Positions 52,990 through 61,644 of a stretch of DNA of 64,000 bases are shown here, in pieces. Source of the DNA: Pseudomonas sp. P8_241 (lineage in GTDB: Bacteria > Pseudomonadota > Gammaproteobacteria > Pseudomonadales > Pseudomonadaceae); contig NZ_CP125377.1 in assembly GCF_034008315.1 (NCBI RefSeq), forward strand, positions 1,500,001 through 1,564,000. The letters run 5' to 3'. Every line of letters starts with the position of its first letter. Positions within the stretch are counted from its first letter, which is position 1. A program made the translations under genes and the position numbers. The notes under the pieces are model-generated. The model made no database searches and was not told the origin of the DNA. It saw nothing but the letters and a program-made list of their open reading frames with translations.

Positions 52990-53817
52990 TTGTCTACGGG
53001 TAATTTGGATTTCGAACAGTTCCGGGTGTTCCTGGAAAAAGCCTGTGGCATTTTGCTCGGTGAAAACAAGCAGTACCTGGTCTCCAGCCGTCTCAACAAA
53101 CTGATGGAACAGCAAGGCATCAAGAGCCTGGGTGAACTGGTCCAGCGCATGACGACCCAGCCGCGCAGCGGTTTGCGCGAGCAGGTGGTGGATGCCATGA
53201 CCACCAACGAAACCCTGTGGTTTCGCGACACCTATCCGTTCGAGGTGCTGAAGAACAAGGTGCTGCCCGAAGCGATCAAGGCCAATCCTGGCCAACGTCT
53301 GCGCATCTGGTCGGCGGCGTGCTCTTCGGGTCAGGAACCCTACTCGCTGTCGATGTCCATCGACGAGTTCGAGCGGGTCAACCTGGGGCAACTGCGGATG
53401 GGTGTGCAGATTGTTGCCACTGACCTGTCCGGCACCATGCTGAACAACTGCAAGACCGGCGAATACGACAGCCTGGCCATCGGTCGTGGGCTGTCGCCCG
53501 AGCGCCTGCAACGTTACTTCGATCCGAAAGGGCCGGGGCGCTGGGCGATCAAGGCGCCGATCAAGAGTCGCGTGGAGTTTCGCTCGTTCAACCTGCTGGA
53601 CAGTTACGCCGGCCTCGGCAAGTTCGATATCGTGTTTTGCCGCAACGTGTTGATCTACTTCTCCGCTGAAGTGAAGAAGGACATCCTGCTGCGCATCCAC
53701 AGCACGTTGAAACCGGGTGGTTATTTGTTCCTCGGCGCCTCTGAAGCGCTGAACGGTTTGCCGGATCACTACCAGATGGTCCAGTGCAGTCCGGGGATCA
53801 TTTACCAGGCGAAGTGA
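52990..53817 (+). CDS. cheR: Chemotaxis protein methyltransferase CheR
   Basis: 275 residues from a TTG start preceded by an AGAGGCGG ribosome site. The N-terminal helical domain (RLNKLMEQQGIKSLGELVQR) and the SAM-binding domain (LRIWSAACSSGQEPYSLSMS, then FDIVFCRNVLIYFSAEVKKD and LKPGGYLFLGASEALNGL) are complete. CheR methylates glutamates on chemoreceptors for adaptation. It is followed by a terminator. Confidence 0.95.
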   Translation: MSTGNLDFEQFRVFLEKACGILLGENKQYLVSSRLNKLMEQQGIKSLGELVQRMTTQPRSGLREQVVDAMTTNETLWFRDTYPFEVLKNKVLPEAIKANPGQRLRIWSAACSSGQEPYSLSMSIDEFERVNLGQLRMGVQIVATDLSGTMLNNCKTGEYDSLAIGRGLSPERLQRYFDPKGPGRWAIKAPIKSRVEFRSFNLLDSYAGLGKFDIVFCRNVLIYFSAEVKKDILLRIHSTLKPGGYLFLGASEALNGLPDHYQMVQCSPGIIYQAK

Positions 53818-53832
53818 TTTCGTTGGGGTTGT

Positions 53833-53868
53833 CAGAAAACGGGAGTCCTCAGGGGTTCCCGTTTTTTT
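53833..53868 (+). terminator. Intrinsic terminator after cheR
   Basis: AAAACGGGA ... TCCCGTTTTTTT hairpin with T7 run, 15 bp after the cheR stop. Confidence 0.9.
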
Positions 53869-53900
53869 ATGCCTGCTGATTTCTCACAGCTTCTCAATCC

Positions 53901-53992
53901 CTGTAGGAGCTGGCTTGCCAGCGATAGCGGTGTGTGCGCAATTTAAAAGTCGGCTGACTCGACGCCATCGCTGGCAAGCCAGCTCCTACAGG
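53901..53992. repeat. REP doublet
   Basis: CTGTAGGAGCTGGCTTGCCA at 53901-53920 with an exact inverted partner ending at about 53991 (TGGCAAGCCAGCTCCTACAG). It lies between the cheR terminator and the flgB promoter. Confidence 0.85.
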
Positions 53993-54121
53993 GGAGGTGG
54001 TGTTCTCAAGTGCGGTGCCAAGCGGCAGAAAAGCGGCAGGCGGCGGAAAACCGTTGCCGCTTTTCTGTCATTGCCACGTTGCCATGGCCCGCAAGGCCCC
54101 GGTTTACAGGGTTTTTTGAAT

Positions 54122-54137
54122 TGGCATGGGGCTTGCT
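54122..54137 (+). promoter_or_regulatory. Sigma-54 promoter for flgBCDE
   Basis: TGGCATGGGGCTTGCT, a full match to TGGCAYR-N4-TTGCW with GG and GC at the -24/-12 spacing. It ends 44 bp before the flgB ATG. Confidence 0.85.
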
Positions 54138-54181
54138 ATGTCCATCGTACGAAAAATCAGGTCACCCGAAGGTTTCCCGAC

Positions 54182-54589
54182 ATGAGCATCAGCTTCGATA
54201 AAGCGCTCGGTATCCACGAACAAGCCCTGGGCTTCCGCGCCCAGCGCGCTGAAGTCCTGGCCAACAACATCGCCAACGCCGATACCCCGAATTACAAGGC
54301 TCGGGATCTGGACTTCTCCAAAGTGCTCGCCGAGCAGAACGAGAAAACCAAAAGCGGCGGCTTCGCCTTGAACATGACCAACAGCCGTCATATCGAAGCG
54401 CAAGGCCTGGGCAATGGCGACGAATCGCTGATGTATCGCACGCCGATGCAACCGTCGATTGACCAGAACACCGTGGACGCTCAACTGGAGCAGTCGAACT
54501 ACGCGCAAAACGCGGTCGACTTCCAGGCCAGCTTCACCCTGCTAAACAGCAAATTCAAAGGGCTGGTATCAGCCCTGCGCGGAGAGTAA
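54182..54589 (+). CDS. flgB: Flagellar basal-body rod protein FlgB
   Basis: 135 residues from the ATG at 54182 (the longer frame is not used). Conserved rod-protein signature RAQRAEVLANNIANADTPNY near residues 20-39 and C-terminal NAVDFQASFTLLNSKFKGLV. It forms the proximal rod with FlgC, FlgF and FliE. First gene of flgBCDE. Confidence 0.96.
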   Translation: MSISFDKALGIHEQALGFRAQRAEVLANNIANADTPNYKARDLDFSKVLAEQNEKTKSGGFALNMTNSRHIEAQGLGNGDESLMYRTPMQPSIDQNTVDAQLEQSNYAQNAVDFQASFTLLNSKFKGLVSALRGE

Positions 54590-54592
54590 GCC

Positions 54593-55036
54593 ATGTCTCT
54601 ATCCAGTGTTTTCAACATTGCCGGTAGCGGCATGAGTGCGCAGACCACTCGCTTGAACACCGTCGCTTCGAACATCGCCAACGCCGAGACCGTCTCGTCG
54701 AGCATCGACCAGACTTACCGCGCGCGTCACCCGGTGTTCGCCACCATGTTCCAGGGCGGCCAGAGCGGCGGCAGCGATTCGCTGTTCCAGAACCAGGACG
54801 CCGCCGGCCAGGGCGTGCAAGTGTTGGGCGTGGTCGAAGACCAGAGCAACCTTGAAGCGCGCTACGAGCCGAACCATCCGGCGGCTGATGCGAAGGGCTA
54901 CGTCTATTACCCGAACGTCAACGTGGTGGAAGAAATGGCCGACATGATTTCCGCGAGCCGTTCGTTCCAGACCAACGCCGAAATGATGAACACCGCTAAA
55001 ACCATGATGCAGAAGGTCCTGACCCTCGGTCAGTGA
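54593..55036 (+). CDS. flgC: Flagellar basal-body rod protein FlgC
   Basis: 147 residues. N-terminal SLSSVFNIAGSGMSAQTTRL then NTVASNIANAETVSSS, and C-terminal VNVVEEMADMISASRSFQTN, both typical of axial proteins. It starts 3 bp after flgB and is co-translated. Confidence 0.96.
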   Translation: MSLSSVFNIAGSGMSAQTTRLNTVASNIANAETVSSSIDQTYRARHPVFATMFQGGQSGGSDSLFQNQDAAGQGVQVLGVVEDQSNLEARYEPNHPAADAKGYVYYPNVNVVEEMADMISASRSFQTNAEMMNTAKTMMQKVLTLGQ

Positions 55037-55051
55037 TAAGGGGCGACTCAG

Positions 55052-55774
55052 ATGAGTGTTACCGATTCCACCAGTGGTTTGAGCCTTAACGACATCCTGG
55101 CCAACTCCTCGGTCAAGACCAATACCACGACCGATGGCCTTGCGTCGGCGGCCGGCAGTGCCTCGGGCAACAAAGCCCTGGGCAAGGATGCATTCCTGCA
55201 GTTACTGGTCACGCAGTTGAAAAACCAGAACCCGCTGGAGCCTCAGGACAACGGTGAGTTCGTCGCACAACTGGCGCAATTCAGCAGCCTGGAAGGCATC
55301 ACCACGCTCAACGATACCGTGAGTGGACTGGCCAGTAACTACAACTCGTCCCAGGCCTTGCAGGCTTCATCACTGGTGGGCCGTTCGGTCATCGCACCTG
55401 GCGACAAGGCAGTGGTCGACACGACCAAGAGCTTCAGCGGCACGGTGGTCGTACCGTCAGCGGTGGCTTCTGCCACCCTGAAGATCACAGACACGGACGG
55501 CAAGACCGTGCGCACCATCGATCTGGGAGCACAGAAAGCAGGTAACGCCAGTTTCATCTGGGATGGCAAGAACGATGCGGGTGAAACGGTGGCCGCGGGT
55601 ACTTACAGCTTCGGCGCAACGACCACGATCGATGACCAGTCTGTGGCGTTGATCACTTACCTGCCAGCGACCGTCAACAGTGTGACCATCAGCCAGACCG
55701 GCGGTGAGTTGATGCTCAATCTGGCCGGGCTGGGCAGCATTGCCCTGTCCAAAGTTCAAACCATTGGTATGTAG
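55052..55774 (+). CDS. flgD: Flagellar hook assembly scaffold FlgD
   Basis: 240 residues. The N-terminal LGKDAFLQLLVTQLKNQNPL then EPQDNGEFVAQLAQFSSLEG is the FlgD hallmark. A FlgD-type Ig/tudor region follows (GKNDAGETVAAGTYSFGATT). It caps the growing hook and is later removed. Gap of 15 bp from flgC. Confidence 0.96.
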   Translation: MSVTDSTSGLSLNDILANSSVKTNTTTDGLASAAGSASGNKALGKDAFLQLLVTQLKNQNPLEPQDNGEFVAQLAQFSSLEGITTLNDTVSGLASNYNSSQALQASSLVGRSVIAPGDKAVVDTTKSFSGTVVVPSAVASATLKITDTDGKTVRTIDLGAQKAGNASFIWDGKNDAGETVAAGTYSFGATTTIDDQSVALITYLPATVNSVTISQTGGELMLNLAGLGSIALSKVQTIGM

Positions 55775-55802
55775 AGCCGACTAACCCGGCATAAAGGAGT
55801 GG

Positions 55803-57146
55803 ATGATGTCTTTCAATATCGGCCTTAGCGGTCTCTATGCAGCCAACAAGCAACTGGACGTAACCGGCAACAACATCGCCAACGTCGCTACCACGGGTTT
55901 CAAATCGTCCCGTGCGGAATTCGAAGACGTGTACTCGGCAACTAAACTGGGTACCGGCAGCAAGACCGTCGGCAACGGCGTGCGCCTGGCCAACGTTTCC
56001 CAGCAGTTTGGCCAGGGTGACATCGGCAACACCGGCAACGTGCTCGACATGGGTATCCAGGGCAACGGTTTCTTTGTCCTGAGCAACAACGGTTCGCTGA
56101 CCTACACCCGTGCCGGCACATTCAAGACCGACAGCGCAGGCTACGTCACCAACAGCGACGGCACTGCCCGTCTGCAGGGTTATGGTGTGGATGAAAACGG
56201 CAAGATTCTCAATGGCGTGTTGACCGATCTGCGAATCGACACCTCCAACCTGGCGCCGAAATCCACCAATACCGTGTCGTCGACGATCAACCTGAACTCC
56301 ACGGCGACCGAGATCGACCAGACGGTTGCTACCAACAAGTTCGATCCGAGCAAACCGGAAACTTTCACCAAACAGTTCAGCACCCCGATTTTCGACACTC
56401 AGGGTAACCAGCACACCATGGATCAATACATGGTCAAGACTGGGGCGAACACTTGGGATACCTACACCCTGATTGATGGCCGAAATCCTGATGGCACTTC
56501 GACTACCGGTACGGGCGCGGTTGATCCGATCCCTTCGACCATGTCATTCGATACCAGCGGCAAACTTGTCTCGGTCAGTACTCCCGTGACACCACCGACC
56601 ACTCCGCCGACCGCTACGTTCGGCAATGACCTGAAGATCACCAACTGGACGCCAGGCACCGTGACCGATGGTGTCTGGAAGGCCAATGGCGCGGCGGCCG
56701 ATCCGGCTGGCGTGACTATTTCCATGGCCAGTACCACTCAGTTCAATGCTGACACGGCTCGCTCGATTCCGGTACAGAACGGTTTTGCCACCGGCCAGAT
56801 TACCAACCTGACCATCGACGGCAGCGGTGTACTGTTGGCGAACTTCAGCAACAACCAGACCCAAGCCATCGGGCAGATCTCGTTGGCCAGCTTCGCCAAC
56901 GAACAAGGTCTGCAGCCTGTAGGCGGCACCAGTTGGAAAGAGACCTATGTATCGGGCATTCCGGGTTACGACTCGGCGCAAACCGGCACGTTGGGCTCGA
57001 TCGTTTCCAACTCACTGGAAGAATCCAACGTCAACCTGACCAACGAGCTGGTCGACTTGATCAAGGCGCAAAGCAACTACCAGGCTAACGCCAAGACCAT
57101 CTCTACCGAGAGCACCATCATGCAGACCATTATCCAGATGAATTGA
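55803..57146 (+). CDS. flgE: Flagellar hook protein FlgE
   Basis: 447 residues (ATG at 55803 or 55806). N-terminal SFNIGLSGLYAANKQLDVTG and NNIANVATTGFKSSRAEFED, then the flagellar hook D2-type insert (about 180-330), and C-terminal SLEESNVNLTNELVDLIKAQ then SNYQANAKTI. It polymerises into the hook. Last gene of the flgBCDE unit here; flgF does not follow directly, unlike the long flgBCDEFGHIJ operons of some species. Confidence 0.96.
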   Translation: MMSFNIGLSGLYAANKQLDVTGNNIANVATTGFKSSRAEFEDVYSATKLGTGSKTVGNGVRLANVSQQFGQGDIGNTGNVLDMGIQGNGFFVLSNNGSLTYTRAGTFKTDSAGYVTNSDGTARLQGYGVDENGKILNGVLTDLRIDTSNLAPKSTNTVSSTINLNSTATEIDQTVATNKFDPSKPETFTKQFSTPIFDTQGNQHTMDQYMVKTGANTWDTYTLIDGRNPDGTSTTGTGAVDPIPSTMSFDTSGKLVSVSTPVTPPTTPPTATFGNDLKITNWTPGTVTDGVWKANGAAADPAGVTISMASTTQFNADTARSIPVQNGFATGQITNLTIDGSGVLLANFSNNQTQAIGQISLASFANEQGLQPVGGTSWKETYVSGIPGYDSAQTGTLGSIVSNSLEESNVNLTNELVDLIKAQSNYQANAKTISTESTIMQTIIQMN

Positions 57147-57163
57147 TGCTGGATTGCGCTGCA

Positions 57164-57194
57164 TAAAGAGCCCCTCGAAAGAGGGGCTTTTTTG
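57164..57194 (+). terminator. Intrinsic terminator after flgE
   Basis: AAAGAGCCCCTC-GAAA-GAGGGGCTTTTTT hairpin with a tetraloop and T6 run, 18 bp after the flgE stop; ends the flgBCDE transcript. Confidence 0.92.
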
Positions 57195-57225
57195 TGCTGG
57201 CCGAAAAATTACAGACAGACAAAAG

Positions 57226-57263
57226 AAAACCCCCGACCCGCCAGAGGCTGATCGGGGGTTTCG
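57226..57263 (-). terminator. Intrinsic terminator after nrdA
   Basis: On the minus strand AAACCCCCGA ... TCGGGGGTTTTC followed by TTTTG; the stem is about 10 bp with a 15-nt loop, 33 bp after the nrdA stop codon at 57296. Confidence 0.85.
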
Positions 57264-57295
57264 AGCAAGCGCCTTGCGGCGCTTACCGGCTCAGC

Positions 57296-60190
57296 TTATT
57301 GGCAAGCTTCGCAATCCGGCTCGTCGATGGCGCAAGCCTTCGGCACTGGAGCGGGACCTGCAGGAGCCGCCAGGACCGAATCGTCACCGTGGTTGCCGCC
57401 GCTGGAAACAGCGTTCAGCTTACCGGTGTTGATGGTCGACTTCTCGGTGCTGGTCGCGGCCAGGGCACGGAGGTAGTAAGTGGTTTTCAGACCACGGTAC
57501 CAGGCCATACGGTAGGTCACGTCCAGCTTCTTGCCCGAAGCGCCGGCGATGTACAGGTTCAGCGACTGAGCCTGGTCGATCCACTTCTGACGGCGGCTGG
57601 CGGCGTCGACAATCCACTTGGTGTCCACTTCGAAGGCAGTCGCGTAGAGTTCTTTGAGCTCTTGCGGGATGCGCTCGATCTGCTGCACCGATCCGTCGTA
57701 GTACTTCAGGTCGTTGATCATGACCGAGTCCCACAGACCGCGAGCCTTCAAGTCGCGAACCAGGTACGGGTTGATCACGGTGAATTCGCCCGACAGGTTC
57801 GATTTCACATACAGGTTCTGATAGGTCGGTTCGATCGACTGCGATACGCCGGTAATGTTGGCGATGGTCGCGGTCGGAGCGATGGCCATGATGTTCGAGT
57901 TACGAATGCCTTTCTGAACACGGGCGCGAACCGGTGCCCAGTCCAGGGTTTCGTTCAGGTCGACATCAATGTACTTCTGACCGCGTTGTTCGATCAGGAT
58001 CTGTTGCGAATCCAGCGGCAGGATGCCTTTGGACCACAGCGAACCGTTGAAGGTCTCGTACGCACCGCGCTCGTCGGCCAGGTCGCAGGAAGCCTGGATC
58101 GCGAAGTAGCTGACCGCTTCCATCGACTTGTCGGCGAACTCGACGGCAGCGTCGGAGCCGTAAGGGATGTGCTGCAGGTACAAAGCGTCCTGGAAGCCCA
58201 TGATGCCCAGACCGACCGGACGGTGCTTGAAGTTGGAGTTCTTCGCTTGCGGCACCGAGTAGTAGTTGATGTCGATCACGTTATCGAGCATGCGTACGGC
58301 GGTGTTCACGGTGCGTTCCAGCTTGACGGTGTCCAGCTTGCCGTTGACGATATGGTTCGGCAGGTTGATCGAGCCCAGGTTGCAAACGGCGATCTCGTCC
58401 TTGTTGGTGTTCAAGGTGATTTCGGTGCACAGGTTCGAGCTGTGGACCACGCCCACGTGCTGCTGCGGGCTGCGCAGATTGCACGGGTCTTTGAAGGTCA
58501 GCCATGGGTGGCCGGTTTCAAACAGCATGGACAGCATTTTGCGCCACAGGTCTTTAGCCTGGATGGTCTTGAACAGCTTGATTTTGCCCGGGTACTGGGA
58601 CAGCGCTTCGTAGTACTCGTAGCGCTCTTCGAAGGCCTTGCCGGTCAGGTCGTGCAGGTCCGGTACTTCGGACGGCGAGAACAGGGTCCACGGGCCGTCA
58701 TCGAAGACGCGCTTCATGAACAGGTCAGGGATCCAGTTGGCGGTGTTCATGTCGTGGGTACGACGACGGTCATCACCGGTGTTCTTGCGCAGCTCGATGA
58801 ACTCTTCGATGTCCATGTGCCAGGTTTCCAGGTAGGCACAGACAGCGCCTTTGCGCTTGCCACCCTGGTTAACGGCAACGGCGGTGTCGTTCACGACTTT
58901 CAGGAACGGAACCACGCCTTGCGACTTGCCGTTGGTGCCCTTGATGTACGAACCCAGCGCACGCACCGGCGTCCAGTCGTTGCCCAGGCCACCGGCGAAT
59001 TTCGACAACATGGCGTTGTCGTGGATCGCGTGGTAGATGCCCGACAGGTCATCCGGCACGGTGGTCAGGTAGCAGCTAGACAGCTGTGGACGCAGGGTAC
59101 CGGCGTTGAACAGGGTCGGGGTCGACGACATGTAGTCGAAGGACGACAGCAAGTTGTAGAACTCGATCGCACGGTCTTCTTTGTGCTTCTCTTCGATCGC
59201 CAGGCCCATGGCCACGCGCATGAAGAAGATCTGCGGCAGTTCGAAGCGCACGCCATCCTTGTGGATGAAGTAACGGTCGTACAGGGTTTGCAGGCCCAGA
59301 TACGTGAATTGCTGGTCGCGTTCGTGGTTGATCGCCTTGCCCAGTTTTTCCAGGTCGAAGGAGGCCAGAACAGGGTTCAGCAGTTCGAACTCGATACCCT
59401 TGGCGATGTAGGCAGGCAGAGCCTTGGCGTACAGGTCGACCATTTCGTGGTGGGTAGCGCTTTCGGCGACGCCGAGGAAGCCCAGGCCTTCGGCGCGCAG
59501 GGTGTCCATCAGCAGGCGGGCGGTCACGAACGAGTAGTTCGGCTCACGCTCGACCAGGGTACGGGCGGTCATTACCAGGGCGGTGTTGACGTCGGTCAGG
59601 GCCACGCCGTCGTACAGGTTCTTCAGGGTTTCACGCTGGATCAGGTCGCCGTCGACTTCTTCCAGGCCTTCGCACGCTTCGGTGACGATGGTGTTCAGGC
59701 GGCCCATGTCCAGCGGCGCCAGGCTGCCGTCGGCACGGGTGATGCGGATCGACGGGTGAGCGTTGACCGCTTCTTCGGCCGGCGCGTGGGCGGCGCGTTC
59801 TTTCGAGCGACCGTCACGGTAGATCACGTAGTCGCGCGCAACTTTCTGCTCGCCGGCACGCATCAGGGCCAGTTCGACCTGGTCCTGGATTTCTTCGATG
59901 TGGATGGTGCCGCCCGATGGCATACGGCGCTTGAAGGTCGCAGTGACCTGTTCGGTCAGGCGGGCCACGGTGTCATGGATTCGCGACGAGGCGGCGGCGG
60001 TGCCGCCTTCAACTGCGAGAAACGCTTTGGTGATGGCGACGGTGATCTTGTCATCGGTGTAAGGAACGACAGTGCCGTTACGCTTGATCACGCGCAGCTG
60101 CCCTGGCGCAGTGGCGGACAGATCCGAATTCGAATCAGCGGCCTGCGGCAAGGTGCCCTGCGGGTTCTCGCGAGTTGTGTCGGTTTGCAT
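57296..60190 (-). CDS. nrdA: Ribonucleoside-diphosphate reductase class Ia, alpha subunit NrdA
   Basis: 964 residues from the ATG at 60190 (GGAG 10 nt upstream; the ATG at 60208 is less likely). It has N-terminal ATP-cone(s) for allosteric control (RVIKRNGTVVPYTDDKI). Active-site residues are LSSCYLTTV (Cys225-type), NLCTEITLN (Asn, Cys and Glu of the radical site) and AVCNLGSINLP (Cys462-type). The C-terminus ends DCEACQ with the CxxC redox pair. It makes dNDPs with NrdB, which is not in this window. A terminator follows; DnaA boxes lie upstream. Confidence 0.96.
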   Translation of the reverse strand: MQTDTTRENPQGTLPQAADSNSDLSATAPGQLRVIKRNGTVVPYTDDKITVAITKAFLAVEGGTAAASSRIHDTVARLTEQVTATFKRRMPSGGTIHIEEIQDQVELALMRAGEQKVARDYVIYRDGRSKERAAHAPAEEAVNAHPSIRITRADGSLAPLDMGRLNTIVTEACEGLEEVDGDLIQRETLKNLYDGVALTDVNTALVMTARTLVEREPNYSFVTARLLMDTLRAEGLGFLGVAESATHHEMVDLYAKALPAYIAKGIEFELLNPVLASFDLEKLGKAINHERDQQFTYLGLQTLYDRYFIHKDGVRFELPQIFFMRVAMGLAIEEKHKEDRAIEFYNLLSSFDYMSSTPTLFNAGTLRPQLSSCYLTTVPDDLSGIYHAIHDNAMLSKFAGGLGNDWTPVRALGSYIKGTNGKSQGVVPFLKVVNDTAVAVNQGGKRKGAVCAYLETWHMDIEEFIELRKNTGDDRRRTHDMNTANWIPDLFMKRVFDDGPWTLFSPSEVPDLHDLTGKAFEERYEYYEALSQYPGKIKLFKTIQAKDLWRKMLSMLFETGHPWLTFKDPCNLRSPQQHVGVVHSSNLCTEITLNTNKDEIAVCNLGSINLPNHIVNGKLDTVKLERTVNTAVRMLDNVIDINYYSVPQAKNSNFKHRPVGLGIMGFQDALYLQHIPYGSDAAVEFADKSMEAVSYFAIQASCDLADERGAYETFNGSLWSKGILPLDSQQILIEQRGQKYIDVDLNETLDWAPVRARVQKGIRNSNIMAIAPTATIANITGVSQSIEPTYQNLYVKSNLSGEFTVINPYLVRDLKARGLWDSVMINDLKYYDGSVQQIERIPQELKELYATAFEVDTKWIVDAASRRQKWIDQAQSLNLYIAGASGKKLDVTYRMAWYRGLKTTYYLRALAATSTEKSTINTGKLNAVSSGGNHGDDSVLAAPAGPAPVPKACAIDEPDCEACQ

Positions 60191-60545
60191 GGGGGAGTGT
60201 CTCCACATTCTCTATGTTTGTTTGGGCACCATCACGGTGCCCACCGTTCTGTCCTGAAGCACTACAACCGACGGGCGTCGGGCATAACGACTTCAGGACA
60301 GTAGGAAAAAGGCTAATGAGGCCATCCTTGCCAGAAGTCTTTGGCTACGAACCTGGGTTCGAAACCGATTCCTTTCGGGGTGTCAGTAATGACTGCAACA
60401 CCCGTACCGTTTTGACCGCACTGGCCTGAAAAAACGGTGCCACCCGCTTGTGCGGTTTGGGCTTGAAAATCCACGCTTGGTTCAACCATAAACAGGCAAT
60501 AAAGCGCTTGAGTTTCTGGTCTGAAATGTGGTTGGGCTTTTTCAC

Positions 60546-60571
60546 TAAAACCCTACATGTAGGGTTTTTTT
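60546..60571. terminator. Palindromic terminator-like hairpin
   Basis: AAAACCCTACATGTAGGGTTTTTTT is a near-perfect palindrome with a T7 run on the plus strand. It stands alone in the nrdA-rstA intergenic region, so it may end an unannotated short transcript or limit read-through. Confidence 0.6.
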
Positions 60572-60622
60572 CGCGCTGGGGTACAAGATAATGCGTTTCT
60601 GGGGGTGTTGCAACGTACTACC

Positions 60623-60644
60623 TGTGGATAAACCTGTGCGTAAA
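60623..60644 (-). promoter_or_regulatory. DnaA box pair upstream of nrdA
   Basis: TGTGGATAA at 60623-60631 is an exact TTATCCACA DnaA box on the minus strand; TGTGCGTAA at 60636-60644 differs at two positions. The pair is 433 bp upstream of the nrdA ATG. E. coli nrdAB is controlled by DnaA through similar boxes. Confidence 0.55.
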
Positions 60645-60921
60645 TTGTGTGTGAAAGAAGCAACTGGCGTGTAGGCCGCGACCTAGCTGGATCGAAGCTT
60701 TTTTCAGGCGTTTTCAACGGCTGAAAACGCCAGATCAGATTTTTAAGGGCGCGAACCCTATCACAAAAAACCCGGTTGTCCGAACGCATTTACCCGCTTG
60801 TGTTCTCGGCAGGCGGCGTTTATACAATCGGCCAGCGTGTCTACATATTTATCCCCCCGAATCATTACAAAAAGACGGGCGGATCCTTCCTTATTAGCGT
60901 TTTGGCAAGCAGAGGTCACCC

Positions 60922-61644
60922 GTGGAGCAAGAAGCCTGGCAGGTATTGATTGTGGAGGACGACCAGCGACTGGCTGAGCTGACCCGCGATTACCTGGAAG
61001 CCAATGGCCTGCGCGTCTCGATTGAAGGTAATGGGGCGCTGGCTGCAGAGCGCATCATCAAGGAACAACCGGATCTGGTAATCCTCGATCTGATGCTCCC
61101 GGGTGAAGATGGCCTGAGCATTTGCCGCAAGGTCCGCGCCCGGTATGACGGCCCGATCCTGATGCTCACTGCCCGCACCGACGATACTGACCAGATCCTC
61201 GGCCTCGACCTGGGTGCCGACGACTATGTGTGCAAACCTGTGCGTCCGCGCCTGTTGCTGGCGCGTATTCAGGCCTTGCTGCGACGCAGCGAAGCGCCCG
61301 AGGTGGCCCCGGAAAAACAACGGCGCCTGCAATTTGGCCCGCTGGTGGTGGACAACGCCTTGCGCGAGGCATGGTTGCAGGGCAATGGCATCGAACTGAC
61401 CAGCGCCGAATTCGATCTGCTGTGGCTGCTGGTGGCCAATGCCGGGCGCATCCTGTCCCGGGAAGAAATCTTCACCGCGCTGCGCGGCATCGGTTATGAC
61501 GGCCAGGACCGCTCCATCGACGTGCGAATCTCGCGCATCCGGCCGAAAATCGGCGATGACCCTGAGCACCCGCGCCTGATCAAGACCGTGCGCAGCAAAG
61601 GTTACCTGTTCGTTCCCGAGGCCTGCGTAGACCCGACACTGTGA
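60922..61644 (+). CDS. rstA: OmpR-family response regulator RstA-like
   Basis: 240 residues from a GTG with AGAGGT upstream. The receiver has ED at 12-13, phospho-Asp in DLVILDLMLPGEDGLSICRK and the Lys in YVCKPVRPRLL; the winged helix (LTSAEFDLLWLL, then DVRISRIRPKIGDDPEH) follows. The kinase start overlaps its stop by 4 bp (GTGA). The pair resembles RstAB in order and in kinase layout; the regulon in Pseudomonas is not established from this sequence. Confidence 0.88.
   Translation: MEQEAWQVLIVEDDQRLAELTRDYLEANGLRVSIEGNGALAAERIIKEQPDLVILDLMLPGEDGLSICRKVRARYDGPILMLTARTDDTDQILGLDLGADDYVCKPVRPRLLLARIQALLRRSEAPEVAPEKQRRLQFGPLVVDNALREAWLQGNGIELTSAEFDLLWLLVANAGRILSREEIFTALRGIGYDGQDRSIDVRISRIRPKIGDDPEHPRLIKTVRSKGYLFVPEACVDPTL

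Noticed and set aside
57194..60304. A 1036-residue open frame on the plus strand, antisense to nrdA
   Set aside because: It mirrors nrdA codon-for-codon; low-complexity Val/Gln/Gly/Arg composition, no ribosome site and no domain. A high-GC shadow.
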